Of a stretch of DNA of 6,067 nt, positions 1-5,098 are shown piece by piece. The notes under the pieces were generated by a model, which saw only the letters and a list, made by a program, of their open reading frames with translations, was not told where the DNA came from and did no database searches. Both the position numbers and the translations under genes were made by a program. Source of the stretch: a bacterium. GTDB lineage: Bacteria > CSSED10-310 > JAJRTK01. The stretch is from positions 1 to 6,067 of the forward strand of contig JAJRTK010000287.1 in NCBI GenBank assembly GCA_024278345.1, read 5' to 3'. How positions within the stretch are numbered: position 1 is the first letter of the stretch; every line of letters begins with the position of its first letter.

Positions 1-8
1 ACGCACGG

Positions 9-131
9 CGTGACCCTTCGAGTCACGCAAACGTGACCCTTCGAGTCACGCAAACGTGACCCTTCGAGTCACGCAAACGTGACCCTTCGAGTCACGCAAA
101 CGTGACCCTTCGAGTCACGCAAACGTGACCC
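9..131. repeat. 23-bp tandem repeat array of alternating complementary arms (5 full copies plus 8 bp)
   Basis: Five identical 23-bp units occupy 9-31, 32-54, 55-77, 78-100 and 101-123, followed by a truncated copy at 124-131. Each unit is arm CGTGAC, 7-nt loop CCTTCGA, complementary arm GTCACG, then spacer CAAA. Because the arms alternate, each GTCACG can pair with the CGTGAC on either side, giving a 6-bp stem with a 7-nt loop or a 6-bp stem with a 4-nt loop. The copies show no divergence, which suggests recent expansion or strong homogenisation. Bases 1-8 are only vaguely similar to a unit end, so the array seems to begin at about 9, although the window edge prevents certainty. The repeats abut each other with no unique spacers. 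Function is unknown; a structural, protein-binding or minisatellite role is possible. Confidence 0.95.
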
Positions 132-260
132 GCCAAGCGATAGCGAGGCGTTGGCGCTTGCGGTTCCACAGTCCTGGAATTGTCCCGCGTTGCGTGGATG
201 CCCCACAGGCATCTTGCCTGTGCGGCGCCGTCCGGGCTTCACGGAGTCAGAGAAGAGCCT
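131..260. repeat. Palindromic dispersed-type intergenic repeat
   Basis: The tandem array runs directly into a palindrome-rich stretch. CGCCAA at 131-136 pairs with TTGGCG at 151-156. CACAGGC at 204-210 pairs with GCCTGTG at 216-222 around the loop ATCTT. On the minus strand this second hairpin reads as the peptide TGKMPVGHP. From memory, that string recurs in many spurious hypothetical proteins of repeat-rich bacterial genomes, because it is translated from a dispersed REP/MITE-like palindrome. The minus-strand frame open across this area (305 down to 69) is therefore best read as repeat-derived rather than as a gene. The boundary at 260 is approximate. Membership in a genome-wide family is inferred and not shown by this window. 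Confidence 0.6.
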
Positions 261-512
261 CCCCCCCAATGCTGAAGTTGTAAACCGGGTTTGATAGGTT
301 CCCATCTAACCACGTACTTTCATGGTAAGTGGATACCCGATTTTTGCGAACTCCATTTGACTTCAAAGCAGTCGGATTGGCGTAATGAACGTCTTTTACG
401 AAGATTGGACCTGGGTTTGGAAAAGTGGATCAAATTTTTCGAAAAGGAAACTTAACAGCATTTTTGAATAGTTTTCCTTGCGGATCTAGCACCAGATTCA
501 GCATCGATCGCC
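261..512. other. Stretch with no intact gene between the repeats and the first accessory ORF
   Basis: Apart from the suspected remnant at 276-455, I find no gene in this stretch. A 28-codon ATG frame at 385-471 is a shadow of the remnant frame. There is no convincing sigma70-type promoter: TTGAAT at 464-469 is followed by only 15 nt before a poor -10-like TCTAGC at 485-490. The stretch looks more AT-rich than the right half of the window. Confidence 0.5.
276..455 (+). pseudogene. Possible 3' remnant of a truncated gene
   Basis: One frame is open from just after a stop at 273-275 to TAA at 453-455, about 59 codons. It has no ATG; the only possible initiator is TTG at 291, which would give 54 residues, and no Shine-Dalgarno sequence precedes it. 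From about 324 the translation looks protein-like: it starts GKWIPDFCELHL, continues with a charged segment containing SDWRNERLLRRLDLGLEKW, and ends FFEKET. That looks like an amphipathic helical C-terminus. The left edge merges with the repeat DNA before 275, so I read this as the tail of a gene whose 5' part was lost when repeat DNA was inserted or recombined. I do not recognise the family. A chance open frame remains possible. Confidence 0.3.
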
Positions 513-596
513 ATGAATTCAGCACAAATCGGTATAAGATTTCCGTTCGTTCTCCTGCTCGTATTTATCGTGTTTGATTATGCCCCAGAAATGGCG
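513..596 (+). other. Candidate N-terminal segment (hydrophobic leader) in a different frame from the downstream body
   Basis: ATG at 513 opens a frame that encodes MNSAQIGIRF followed by the hydrophobic run PFVLLLVFIVF, which looks like a signal or single membrane segment. The frame stays open to 791, but beyond about residue 28 its translation loses protein character. The -1 frame becomes convincing from about 596 (EEPEIVVGQEPVKP...) and runs without a stop to 1093. Joining GCG at 594-596 to GAA at 596-598 would give a 193-aa protein: membrane leader, Pro/Val-rich linker, globular body. I see no slippery heptamer and no good Shine-Dalgarno before 513. A frameshift mutation, a sequencing error, or an unrelated chance ORF would each fit. 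Confidence 0.3.
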
Positions 597-667
597 AAGA
601 GCCAGAAATCGTTGTTGGCCAAGAACCCGTCAAACCGAACCCGGTTGCATCAGCTTCCTTACCAGTT

Positions 668-1093
668 GTGTCTCAGACCGAGTTTGTGGAGTCCTTGGAT
701 CATCACGGGAGGCAGGTCTTCAGCAGAATCCTCGAGTTCGCTCAGGACCGCTCTATGCCGATCCATTGGGGGACGAAGGGCTTCTCGTTGAATGTCGATG
801 TGAAGGGCACGCATGTTGCCGTCTACTTTGGCTATCCACCGCACTCTGTGTATAAACAATCGATCTACACGGCTCTGCAAGGTCGTGGGGGGATATCAGC
901 GAAAACATCGGTCCCTGAAACGGTGGTGAGAGTCCTGCTGAGTCAAGCTGAGAGCACTGGTCTGTTCCGGCGTGCCGGCCGAGAACTGAAATGCCCTGTC
1001 GATCGGGCGTTCAGCGAAGACGAGACAGCCCTCCTCATCTCCTGGTGTGAGAAGGTCGATGCGGCTATTAGAGAACACGGCCTGAAGGAATAG
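668..1093 (+). CDS. Hypothetical protein, possibly the C-terminal body of a longer frameshifted protein
   Basis: I do not recognise this family with confidence. GTG at 668 is the first usable start and gives 141 aa. The same frame is open upstream to a stop at 575-577 and encodes a Pro/Val-rich linker-like stretch (EPVKPNPVASASLPVV), and GTG 668 has no Shine-Dalgarno. The true protein therefore probably starts further upstream. The body begins with an amphipathic helix (about residues 7-28), then a strand-rich core containing IHWGTKGFSLNV and VAVYFGYPP (about residues 32-58), then helices ending in LISWCEKVDAAIREHGL. The Trp-Gly-Thr-Lys-Gly-Phe-Ser and Gly-Tyr-Pro-Pro stretches look like conserved motifs, but I assign no function. 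It has no visible membrane segment after 668. It lies 26 bp before the PIN gene on the same strand, which suggests co-transcription. Confidence 0.6.
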   Translation: MSQTEFVESLDHHGRQVFSRILEFAQDRSMPIHWGTKGFSLNVDVKGTHVAVYFGYPPHSVYKQSIYTALQGRGGISAKTSVPETVVRVLLSQAESTGLFRRAGRELKCPVDRAFSEDETALLISWCEKVDAAIREHGLKE

Positions 1094-1119
1094 AGAACCT
1101 ACGCCCCAGCACGGTTTGG

Positions 1120-1560
1120 ATGATCATGCGAATCTACTTGGACAACTGCTGCTTCAACCGACCCTTCGATGACCAAAGCCAGGTGCGGATCCTAATCGAG
1201 ACAGAGGCAAAGCTTCGTATCCAGGAGCGCGTAGCCACAGGAGAAATAGAGCTGGCATGGTCTTATGTCTTGGATTACGAGAATGCCGCGAATCCCTTCG
1301 AGGAGAGGCGAGTGGCAGTTGCGGCTTGGAAGAATCGTGCCGTAATCGATGTTAATGAAACCCCGGAGGTTTTGGAGACCGCTCAGGACCTACTCACAAT
1401 CGGGCTCCGGAGCAAGGATGCTCTTCATGTTGCCTGTGCAGTAGAAGCCTCCTGTCAGTATTTTCTGACAACCGATGATGCCCTTCTCAAGAAGCTGCAA
1501 CATTACGATGGCATCAGCGGGCTCGATCCCACGGCATTTATTCGGAGTACAGAGCCATGA
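1120..1560 (+). CDS. PIN-domain nuclease, VapC-like (putative toxin)
   Basis: PIN domains are Mg/Mn-dependent ribonuclease folds; VapC-type members cleave RNA (tRNA, rRNA or mRNA) in the cytoplasm and act as toxins. The 146-aa product is close to the usual single-domain length. It opens with a beta strand ending in the first catalytic Asp (IYLDNCCFNRP, D8). It has an acidic residue in the expected middle position (YENA, E54), then KDALHVACA with D100, and finally FLTTDDALL with D119/D120. These match the acidic residues that form the metal site. ATG at 1120 and ATG at 1126 are both possible; TTGGA at 1117-1121 is better placed for 1126, which would give MRIYLD. The downstream gene overlaps it by ATGA, indicating translational coupling. 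The target RNA cannot be told from the sequence. Confidence 0.85.
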   Translation: MIMRIYLDNCCFNRPFDDQSQVRILIETEAKLRIQERVATGEIELAWSYVLDYENAANPFEERRVAVAAWKNRAVIDVNETPEVLETAQDLLTIGLRSKDALHVACAVEASCQYFLTTDDALLKKLQHYDGISGLDPTAFIRSTEP

Positions 1561-1823
1561 TAACAGACGAAGAATTGAAGGTTGAGGGAGTTCGCGCTCT
1601 CTTCGCAGCACTCGGAAACGTTCAGGCTGAGAGGTTTGTAAGCCTGATGACGAAAGCGGCGTTTGACTACACGAAATGGCAACGTGGCCTCTGGGCTGAG
1701 AAACCTATTGACGAGATAAGTCGTGAAGCGATGCAACTGCGATCTTTCCACGAGACCACCAACAACCAGAGCAACAGAGACAAGCAGTCACTGCCGAACA
1801 AGCCGATGGACCAGATTCGCTGA
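1557..1823 (+). CDS. Small helical partner of the PIN nuclease (putative antitoxin)
   Basis: An 88-aa protein whose ATG overlaps the PIN stop (ATGA at 1557-1560), so the two are almost certainly co-translated. Residues 1-64 are predicted mostly helical: TDEELKVEGVRALFAALG, then AERFVSLM, FDYTKWQRGLW and IDEISREAM. I recall small proteins with this layout (acidic start, Leu-Gly, AERF, FDYT-W-LW, ISxxAM) next to PIN genes of the same YLDNCCFNRP type, which supports a TA-like pair. The last 24 residues are polar, Asn/Gln-rich and probably disordered, as in antitoxin tails that wrap the toxin. No ribbon-helix-helix or AbrB DNA-binding motif is evident. Unlike most VapBC loci, the putative antitoxin follows the toxin. 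It could instead be an accessory protein. Confidence 0.7.
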   Translation: MITDEELKVEGVRALFAALGNVQAERFVSLMTKAAFDYTKWQRGLWAEKPIDEISREAMQLRSFHETTNNQSNRDKQSLPNKPMDQIR

Positions 1824-1877
1824 TGCTCACAGGTCATCGGCAAGACGTTGGGCGACTATGAGGCGTAAAGAGAAACA

Positions 1878-2033
1878 ATGATAAAGCAATTCTTGATGAA
1901 GCGAGCTAAGATTGCCAGGGGACTATTGAACACCTACCTTCGGCCAAACCCGGATTTCTCATCAGACTTCGGCGCGAGGGGTCCGAGGCCCGACGAGAAC
2001 AAGGAGAACGACAGCCGGCCGCCGGAGGCGTAG
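1878..2033 (+). CDS. Possible small basic protein, 51 aa
   Basis: ATG at 1878 opens a 51-codon frame ending at TAG 2031-2033. The N-terminal half is basic and amphipathic (MIKQFLMKRAKIARGLLNTY, residues 1-20). The C-terminal half is polar and rich in Pro, Arg, Asp and Glu (residues 22-51), typical of a disordered tail. The only ribosome-binding candidate is a weak purine run, AAAGAG at 1867-1872. The frame begins 54 bp after the PIN partner gene on the same strand, so it could be the last member of that operon. I recognise no family, and a chance ORF is quite possible. Confidence 0.3.
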   Translation: MIKQFLMKRAKIARGLLNTYLRPNPDFSSDFGARGPRPDENKENDSRPPEA

Positions 2034-2092
2034 TGTCAGATACGTTGAGGAGGGACGGCCGAGGCCGACGCTGTTCTCATGGGCGGATCGGG

Positions 2093-2124
2093 CGCCGCAG
2101 CAGATTTCTGATGAGATATTCGGG
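2093..2124 (+). repeat. Direct repeat copy A, upstream of the HNH gene
   Basis: The core CGCCGCAGCAGAT is exact and is followed by 3 mismatches, then exact TGATGAGA and a diverged end reaching CGGG. The second copy lies at 3066-3095 in the same orientation, about 970 bp away. About 27 of 32 positions agree if one gap is allowed. The two copies bracket the HNH gene and the intergenic region behind it. This could be a pair of element ends, a recombination footprint, or two members of a dispersed intergenic repeat family. Confidence 0.65.
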
Positions 2125-2192
2125 AATAAGCCCGCGATCGATCACACGATTTTCTGGGCTTTCCTGTACCAGTAGGTTTTTGGAGCATTCAA

Positions 2193-2795
2193 GTGGCCCA
2201 GAAGAAATTGTACTACTCTACGCTTGGCGAATTACTCTATTGGTCTTACGCCAATCTCGCGATGGCAGACGCGGCATGTTCGCATTCGGCTTCGAAGTAC
2301 GGGCCGACGTATTACATGATACGAGCCAAGCTCTACAAGGGCCTGAAGGATGGTACCATGAAAGTGGGCTCCATGCTCGACGACGAGAAGATCAAGCACC
2401 AAAGTGAAAAAGTTTGTACATACTGCGGCTCCGACGCAAAGCTCAGCATGGATCACTTGATTGCCAAGAGCCGAGGCGGACCTGAAACCGCAGACAACGT
2501 GGTTTGGGTCTGTCGCTCATGCAATAGCTCCAAACGTGATACGGACTTTTTGGTATGGTGGGCCAACAAGCACGGAACATTTCCGCCCTTGATGGTTCTT
2601 CGTAGATATCTGAAACTGGCGATCCAAATTACGGATGCGAGGAAGAAATTGGACGTCCCACATGCGTCCGCCGAGACCGAAGGACTGCCGTTTGAGATCA
2701 CTGCAATCCCCGTCAAATACCCAAAACCTGGCAATTGCCGCATGTTGGGAGGACAGAGTGCATCTCTTGATCCGCGCCCAGAAACCAACAACTGA
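2193..2795 (+). CDS. HNH endonuclease family protein with CxxC zinc ribbon
   Basis: HNH (beta-beta-alpha-metal) nucleases cut DNA at a single-metal site and occur in restriction, homing and mobile-element proteins. The 200-aa product starts at GTG 2193, with GGAG at 2182-2185 spaced 7 nt. The N-terminal 70 residues are helical and rich in Tyr and Leu (LGELLYWSYANLAMA, then YYMIRAKLYKGL). The nuclease core is at about 74-114: C75xxC78, then MDHLIAKSRGG with the general-base His88 after Asp87, Asn102 in DNVVW, and C107xxC110 followed by NSSK. The two CxxC pairs would bind structural zinc, and D87/H88/N102/N111 form the motif. A helical segment (132-152) and a low-complexity tail follow. No partner methylase, transposase or intron structure is visible, so whether it acts in defence or mobility is open. 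It looks intact. Confidence 0.88.
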   Translation: MAQKKLYYSTLGELLYWSYANLAMADAACSHSASKYGPTYYMIRAKLYKGLKDGTMKVGSMLDDEKIKHQSEKVCTYCGSDAKLSMDHLIAKSRGGPETADNVVWVCRSCNSSKRDTDFLVWWANKHGTFPPLMVLRRYLKLAIQITDARKKLDVPHASAETEGLPFEITAIPVKYPKPGNCRMLGGQSASLDPRPETNN

Positions 2796-2828
2796 TCTCG
2801 CGTCCTATCGGACGTGGTCGAGAACCAC
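2796..2828. other. Stem-loop immediately after the HNH stop, with an alternative fold
   Basis: Starting one base after the HNH stop codon, TCTCG (2796-2800) and CGTCC (2801-2805) pair with GGACG (2810-2814) and CGAGA (2819-2823). This forms a 10-bp stem with loop TATC and a 4-nt bulge TGGT. A competing hairpin pairs GTGGT (2814-2818) with ACCAC (2824-2828) around CGAGA. No T-run follows, so it is not a classical intrinsic terminator. It may protect the mRNA 3' end, act as a weak terminator, or be the end structure of a mobile unit. Confidence 0.45.
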
Positions 2829-3065
2829 CCCAGAATCTCAGGGAGTGTCGCCGGCGGAGGGCAACAGAGCCCGGCGGGTCGGTTGTAAGGGGAGTGACGC
2901 AAGCCGTGGGACCAGCGGCACGACCAGCTTGAGCCCCCGGCGCTTTTCCCGATTGGTGCCCGAAAGCACTACATCGCTGAGCAATCGCGGGTATCCACGT
3001 AAGGCGGCACAGAGAGTGAAGACAAAAGGAAAACTCGAAGTGTCCCGTTTTACGTGGATGCTCGT
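2829..3065. other. Gene-less convergent intergenic region with an inverted repeat
   Basis: I see no convincing gene here. A 10-bp perfect inverted repeat, ATCCACGTAA at 2993-3002 and TTACGTGGAT at 3050-3059, encloses 47 nt. A minus-strand frame is open from 3098 down to a stop near 2845, but it has no plausible start and reads like translated noncoding DNA (SSFPFVFTLCAALRGYPRLL). That wording resembles translations of recurrent intergenic repeats. The region separates the convergent HNH and glycosyltransferase genes. Confidence 0.5.
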
Positions 3066-3095
3066 CGCCGCAGCAGATCCGTGATGAGAGATCGG
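3066..3095 (+). repeat. Direct repeat copy B, at the 3' side of the glycosyltransferase gene
   Basis: The core CGCCGCAGCAGAT is shared exactly with 2093-2105, then TGATGAGA, then a one-base-shorter end reaching TCGGG. This copy sits about 10 bp downstream of the glycosyltransferase stop codon (that gene runs on the minus strand). Just before it, 3041-3061 (TGTCCCG...ACGTGGATGC) matches 181-201 at 18 of 21 positions, hinting that several dispersed repeats share modules. See copy A for interpretation. Confidence 0.65.
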
Positions 3096-3105
3096 GGTTT
3101 ACGAC

Positions 3106-4263
3106 TCACATTTTCTTCGTGGCGAGAGCTGTTCTTTCCAAGCCACCTTCCGCCATTCCCAGCGTGGCGCCAGCCGTAATGAAACAGGAGAGAGTCAAAT
3201 GGGCTGCCAGGGCCCTGGCAGCAAAGAGCACTCCCTTTCGCTTCAGGCAGAGGCCGAAAAAGCGGCGCGAGAGGCCCAGATAGAGCCCGAGGAGCAGAAC
3301 CGGAAACGGCCAGATCCATGGAGTGGCCACTGGCGCTCCCAGAGAGAGAAGAACAATCACGCCGAGGGCGCGGGAAACCCCGCCTGAAGCCGTGGTCGCC
3401 GTGTTGTCGAACTTTCCGCCCCGCTTCATAAAGAGCCGGGTCCACATCCTGGCCCGGCGAAAATAGAGGATGGCTTGCTTCCGAAAACCTGGATGATGGT
3501 GCCTTACAAGTATGGTGGGATCGAAATGGATCGTCGTTGCTTTCCGGATGCGGTAGCCTACTTCGTAGTCTTCGATGTCGGCGCCGCGATAGGTGGTATC
3601 GAATCCGCCGATCTCCAGAAAGAGCTTTCGCTCGATGGCGGAGTGACGACCGGGGAAGAAGGTGTGCTGATTGCCACGGGGAAGCCAGCTCCACTCCATC
3701 AGAGCTTTGTACTCGGCGAAGAAACCAAAGTTTGCCGGCGTGGAAGAGCAATAGCCAGAGAGAGCGCGGACTCCCGACCGGGCGAAGGCCGCCGCCAGAT
3801 TCTTAAGAGATCCCGCTTCGAAGACGCAGTCGCTGTCGGTGAAAAAAAGGAGCCTCCCTCGCGCCTCTTGGGCGCCGAGGTTTCGTGCCCGAGCCGGGCC
3901 GCCGTTTTGCTTCATCTCGATGACCCGGACGTTGCCAAGCCCTAGGTCCCGGGCCGCGGCCCGCATCGCCGCTGCCGTCCCGTCACCGGATGCATCGTCC
4001 ACCAGGATGATCTCCACCTCTAGGGGCCTCAAGCCGGCATCCGGGAGAGAGCGGAGCAAGAGATGCACTTCGCCAGCCCGCCGGTAGACGGGAACGACCA
4101 CCGAGAGCCACGGGTCCGCCGGGCGTTCGGGCTGCGCCTCCGCATCGCTCACCGAAGGCGTTTTCGGGCCAGGATTGCTCATGCTCCGGAGGATCGGCCT
4201 ACCGCCGGTTGGAGTCAAGTGCGGGGCGGAGAGATCATCGCCTTGGCCACAACGGGAAGCCAT
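3106..4263 (-). CDS. Family 2 (GT-A) glycosyltransferase with C-terminal membrane segments
   Basis: It transfers a sugar from a nucleotide-sugar donor to a lipid or polysaccharide acceptor at the cytoplasmic face of the inner membrane. The GT-A core begins at WLSVVVPVYRR (residues 52-62). ILVDDASGDGT at 86-96 is the nucleotide-binding Asp-Asp motif, NGGPARARNLG at 120-130 is the usual GT2 signature, and FFTDSDC at 140-146 carries the DxD metal-binding motif. GRHSAIERKLFLEIGGFD at 205-222 and GADIEDYEVGYRI at 227-239 hold the acceptor-side ED residues. Hydrophobic runs at about 299-331 and 346-370 anchor it in the membrane. Length 385 aa is typical. ATG 4263 follows a weak AGGG; ATG 4182 (residue 28, MSNPG) is also plausible, since residues 1-50 are not part of the domain. 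It lies 33 bp after the zinc-ribbon gene, likely in one operon. Donor and acceptor are unknown. Confidence 0.9.
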   Translation of the reverse strand: MASRCGQGDDLSAPHLTPTGGRPILRSMSNPGPKTPSVSDAEAQPERPADPWLSVVVPVYRRAGEVHLLLRSLPDAGLRPLEVEIILVDDASGDGTAAAMRAAARDLGLGNVRVIEMKQNGGPARARNLGAQEARGRLLFFTDSDCVFEAGSLKNLAAAFARSGVRALSGYCSSTPANFGFFAEYKALMEWSWLPRGNQHTFFPGRHSAIERKLFLEIGGFDTTYRGADIEDYEVGYRIRKATTIHFDPTILVRHHHPGFRKQAILYFRRARMWTRLFMKRGGKFDNTATTASGGVSRALGVIVLLSLGAPVATPWIWPFPVLLLGLYLGLSRRFFGLCLKRKGVLFAARALAAHLTLSCFITAGATLGMAEGGLERTALATKKM

Positions 4264-4296
4264 GGTGCGCCCTGTTTTTCTCCATGCCGGGGGTGG

Positions 4297-4893
4297 CTAG
4301 TCGCCGCCGGCCTGAGACCATCCCCGACACCGTTCCATCAGTTTTCCGGCCAAGGGGCCAGGCGTACGCCCTTTCCCGGCCAGGTTCTCCAGAATCAGCG
4401 CTGCTTGCTTTGGATTCTCGTATCCGTAATCCGACAACAGATCCCGGAGGCCACTCTCATCATTTCCCAGAAACCGAGCTGCCAAGGCAGGGAGAAAACA
4501 GCCCAACCGCCGCGGGTCACGGTAAACAAGAGCGTGAAACAAGTTCGTGACCAGCCCCGCCGGCAATCGGGCAAACGCCGTCTCCAACAGGCTGTCTGCT
4601 TCCAGTGAATCCAGCGGCCGCGTCCAAAGCGCCAGAACCAGGTCTGCCTCCTCTTCCGAAAGGCGCGTCAAAGACTCTTGGTCCAACCGCCCTGACCCAT
4701 AATACTGCGGTTCATCGATCCACTCGAAGATCGACATGCACCCGGGACACTGGTAGATCTCGCGGTCAGATCCGAGGTCGAAGCTCTGAAGCCTGCCGAA
4801 CGATTCTGGAAACCTCTCGTCCATTCCCGTCTTCACCGTGAGCGAAGGCGGCAAGTCACCACAGACGCCGCAGAGGGTCTTCTGGTTCACCAC
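4297..4893 (-). CDS. Hypothetical protein with putative N-terminal zinc ribbon and helical C-terminus
   Basis: I recognise no named family. Counted from GTG 4893 the product is 198 aa. C8xxC11 (LCGVCGD) and C49xxC52 (YQCPGCMSIF) would form one four-Cys zinc site, with a 37-residue strand-rich insert. The region after about residue 75 is helical and Leu/Ala-rich (EEEADLVLALW, LLETAFARLP, LVTNLFHALVYRD, ALAARFL), like small helical-repeat or scaffold proteins. The frame extends upstream to ATG 4938, but that ATG has no Shine-Dalgarno. AAGGAAGGA at 4897-4905 sits just before the tandem GTG codons 4893/4890, so I choose 4893; the extra 15 codons would encode a Lys/Pro-rich tail. The gene is followed after 33 bp by the glycosyltransferase and is divergent from the dimethylargininase gene. 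Confidence 0.75.
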   Translation of the reverse strand: MVNQKTLCGVCGDLPPSLTVKTGMDERFPESFGRLQSFDLGSDREIYQCPGCMSIFEWIDEPQYYGSGRLDQESLTRLSEEEADLVLALWTRPLDSLEADSLLETAFARLPAGLVTNLFHALVYRDPRRLGCFLPALAARFLGNDESGLRDLLSDYGYENPKQAALILENLAGKGRTPGPLAGKLMERCRGWSQAGGD

Positions 4894-4895
4894 GG

Positions 4896-4905
4896 TTCCT
4901 TCCTT
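4896..4905 (-). promoter_or_regulatory. Ribosome binding site deciding a GTG start
   Basis: On the minus strand AAGGAAGGAA lies two bases before the GTG at 4893-4891 and five before the second GTG at 4890-4888. The first AAGGA is spaced 7 nt from 4893. The two overlapping AGGA cores would suit either GTG. The ATG at 4938 has nothing comparable, so this site argues for a start 15-16 codons inside the longest ORF. Confidence 0.65.
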
Positions 4906-5083
4906 TTTCTTGGGCGTGGGCCTCTTGACGAGCACCATTCAAGAAAACCGCTTTCTTCTCTTTGGGTTGGCTTCCGCTCGCGGCGGCACGACCCACGCCT
5001 TCGGCGCGAGTTCCCCCCGTCCGCCGCCACTCGCCTTTCATCGCTCCGGGCAGGATTTGTTACCTTGAAATCATATAGCAAAA

Positions 5084-5090
5084 GAAGGAG
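5084..5090 (+). promoter_or_regulatory. Strong ribosome binding site of the dimethylargininase gene
   Basis: GAAGGAG at 5084-5090 is a near-perfect Shine-Dalgarno sequence spaced 8 nt from ATG 5099. It fixes the start and suggests efficient translation. Confidence 0.85.
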
Positions 5091-5098
5091 ACAATTCC

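Larger units (their letters stand above)
4894..5098. other. Divergent intergenic region between the zinc-ribbon and dimethylargininase genes
   Basis: Promoters for both divergent genes should lie here. GCGAGT at 5006-5011 and ACTCGC at 5029-5034 form an inverted repeat around a C-rich 17-nt loop; GGCGGC at 4982-4987 can pair with GCCGCC at 5022-5027 as an outer stem. TATAGC at 5074-5079 is a possible -10 element for the rightward gene, but I find no -35 at proper spacing. No operator of a known regulator is recognisable. Confidence 0.35.

Noticed and set aside
9-131. CRISPR array
   Set aside because: The repeats are directly adjacent with only a constant CAAA between arms; there are no unique spacers and no cas genes nearby.
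69-305. 78-aa minus-strand ORF as a gene
   Set aside because: It is built from the tandem array and the palindromic repeat, lacks protein-like composition, and contains the repeat-derived TGKMPVGHP string.
329-339. 11-mer GTGGATACCCG shared with the minus strand at 2988-2998
   Set aside because: Several exact 11-mer matches are expected by chance in 6 kb searched on both strands.
2033-2407. 124-aa plus-strand ORF starting at GTG 2033
   Set aside because: Arg/Ser-rich, no domain, crosses repeat copy A and overlaps the HNH gene in another frame; it is a shadow.
2845-3098. Minus-strand open frame in the convergent intergenic region
   Set aside because: It has no plausible start codon, and its content reads like translated intergenic repeat DNA.
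3050-3751. 233-aa minus-strand ORF overlapping the glycosyltransferase
   Set aside because: Arg/Ser/His-rich translation without any domain, lying antiframe to a clear GT2 enzyme; it is a shadow.
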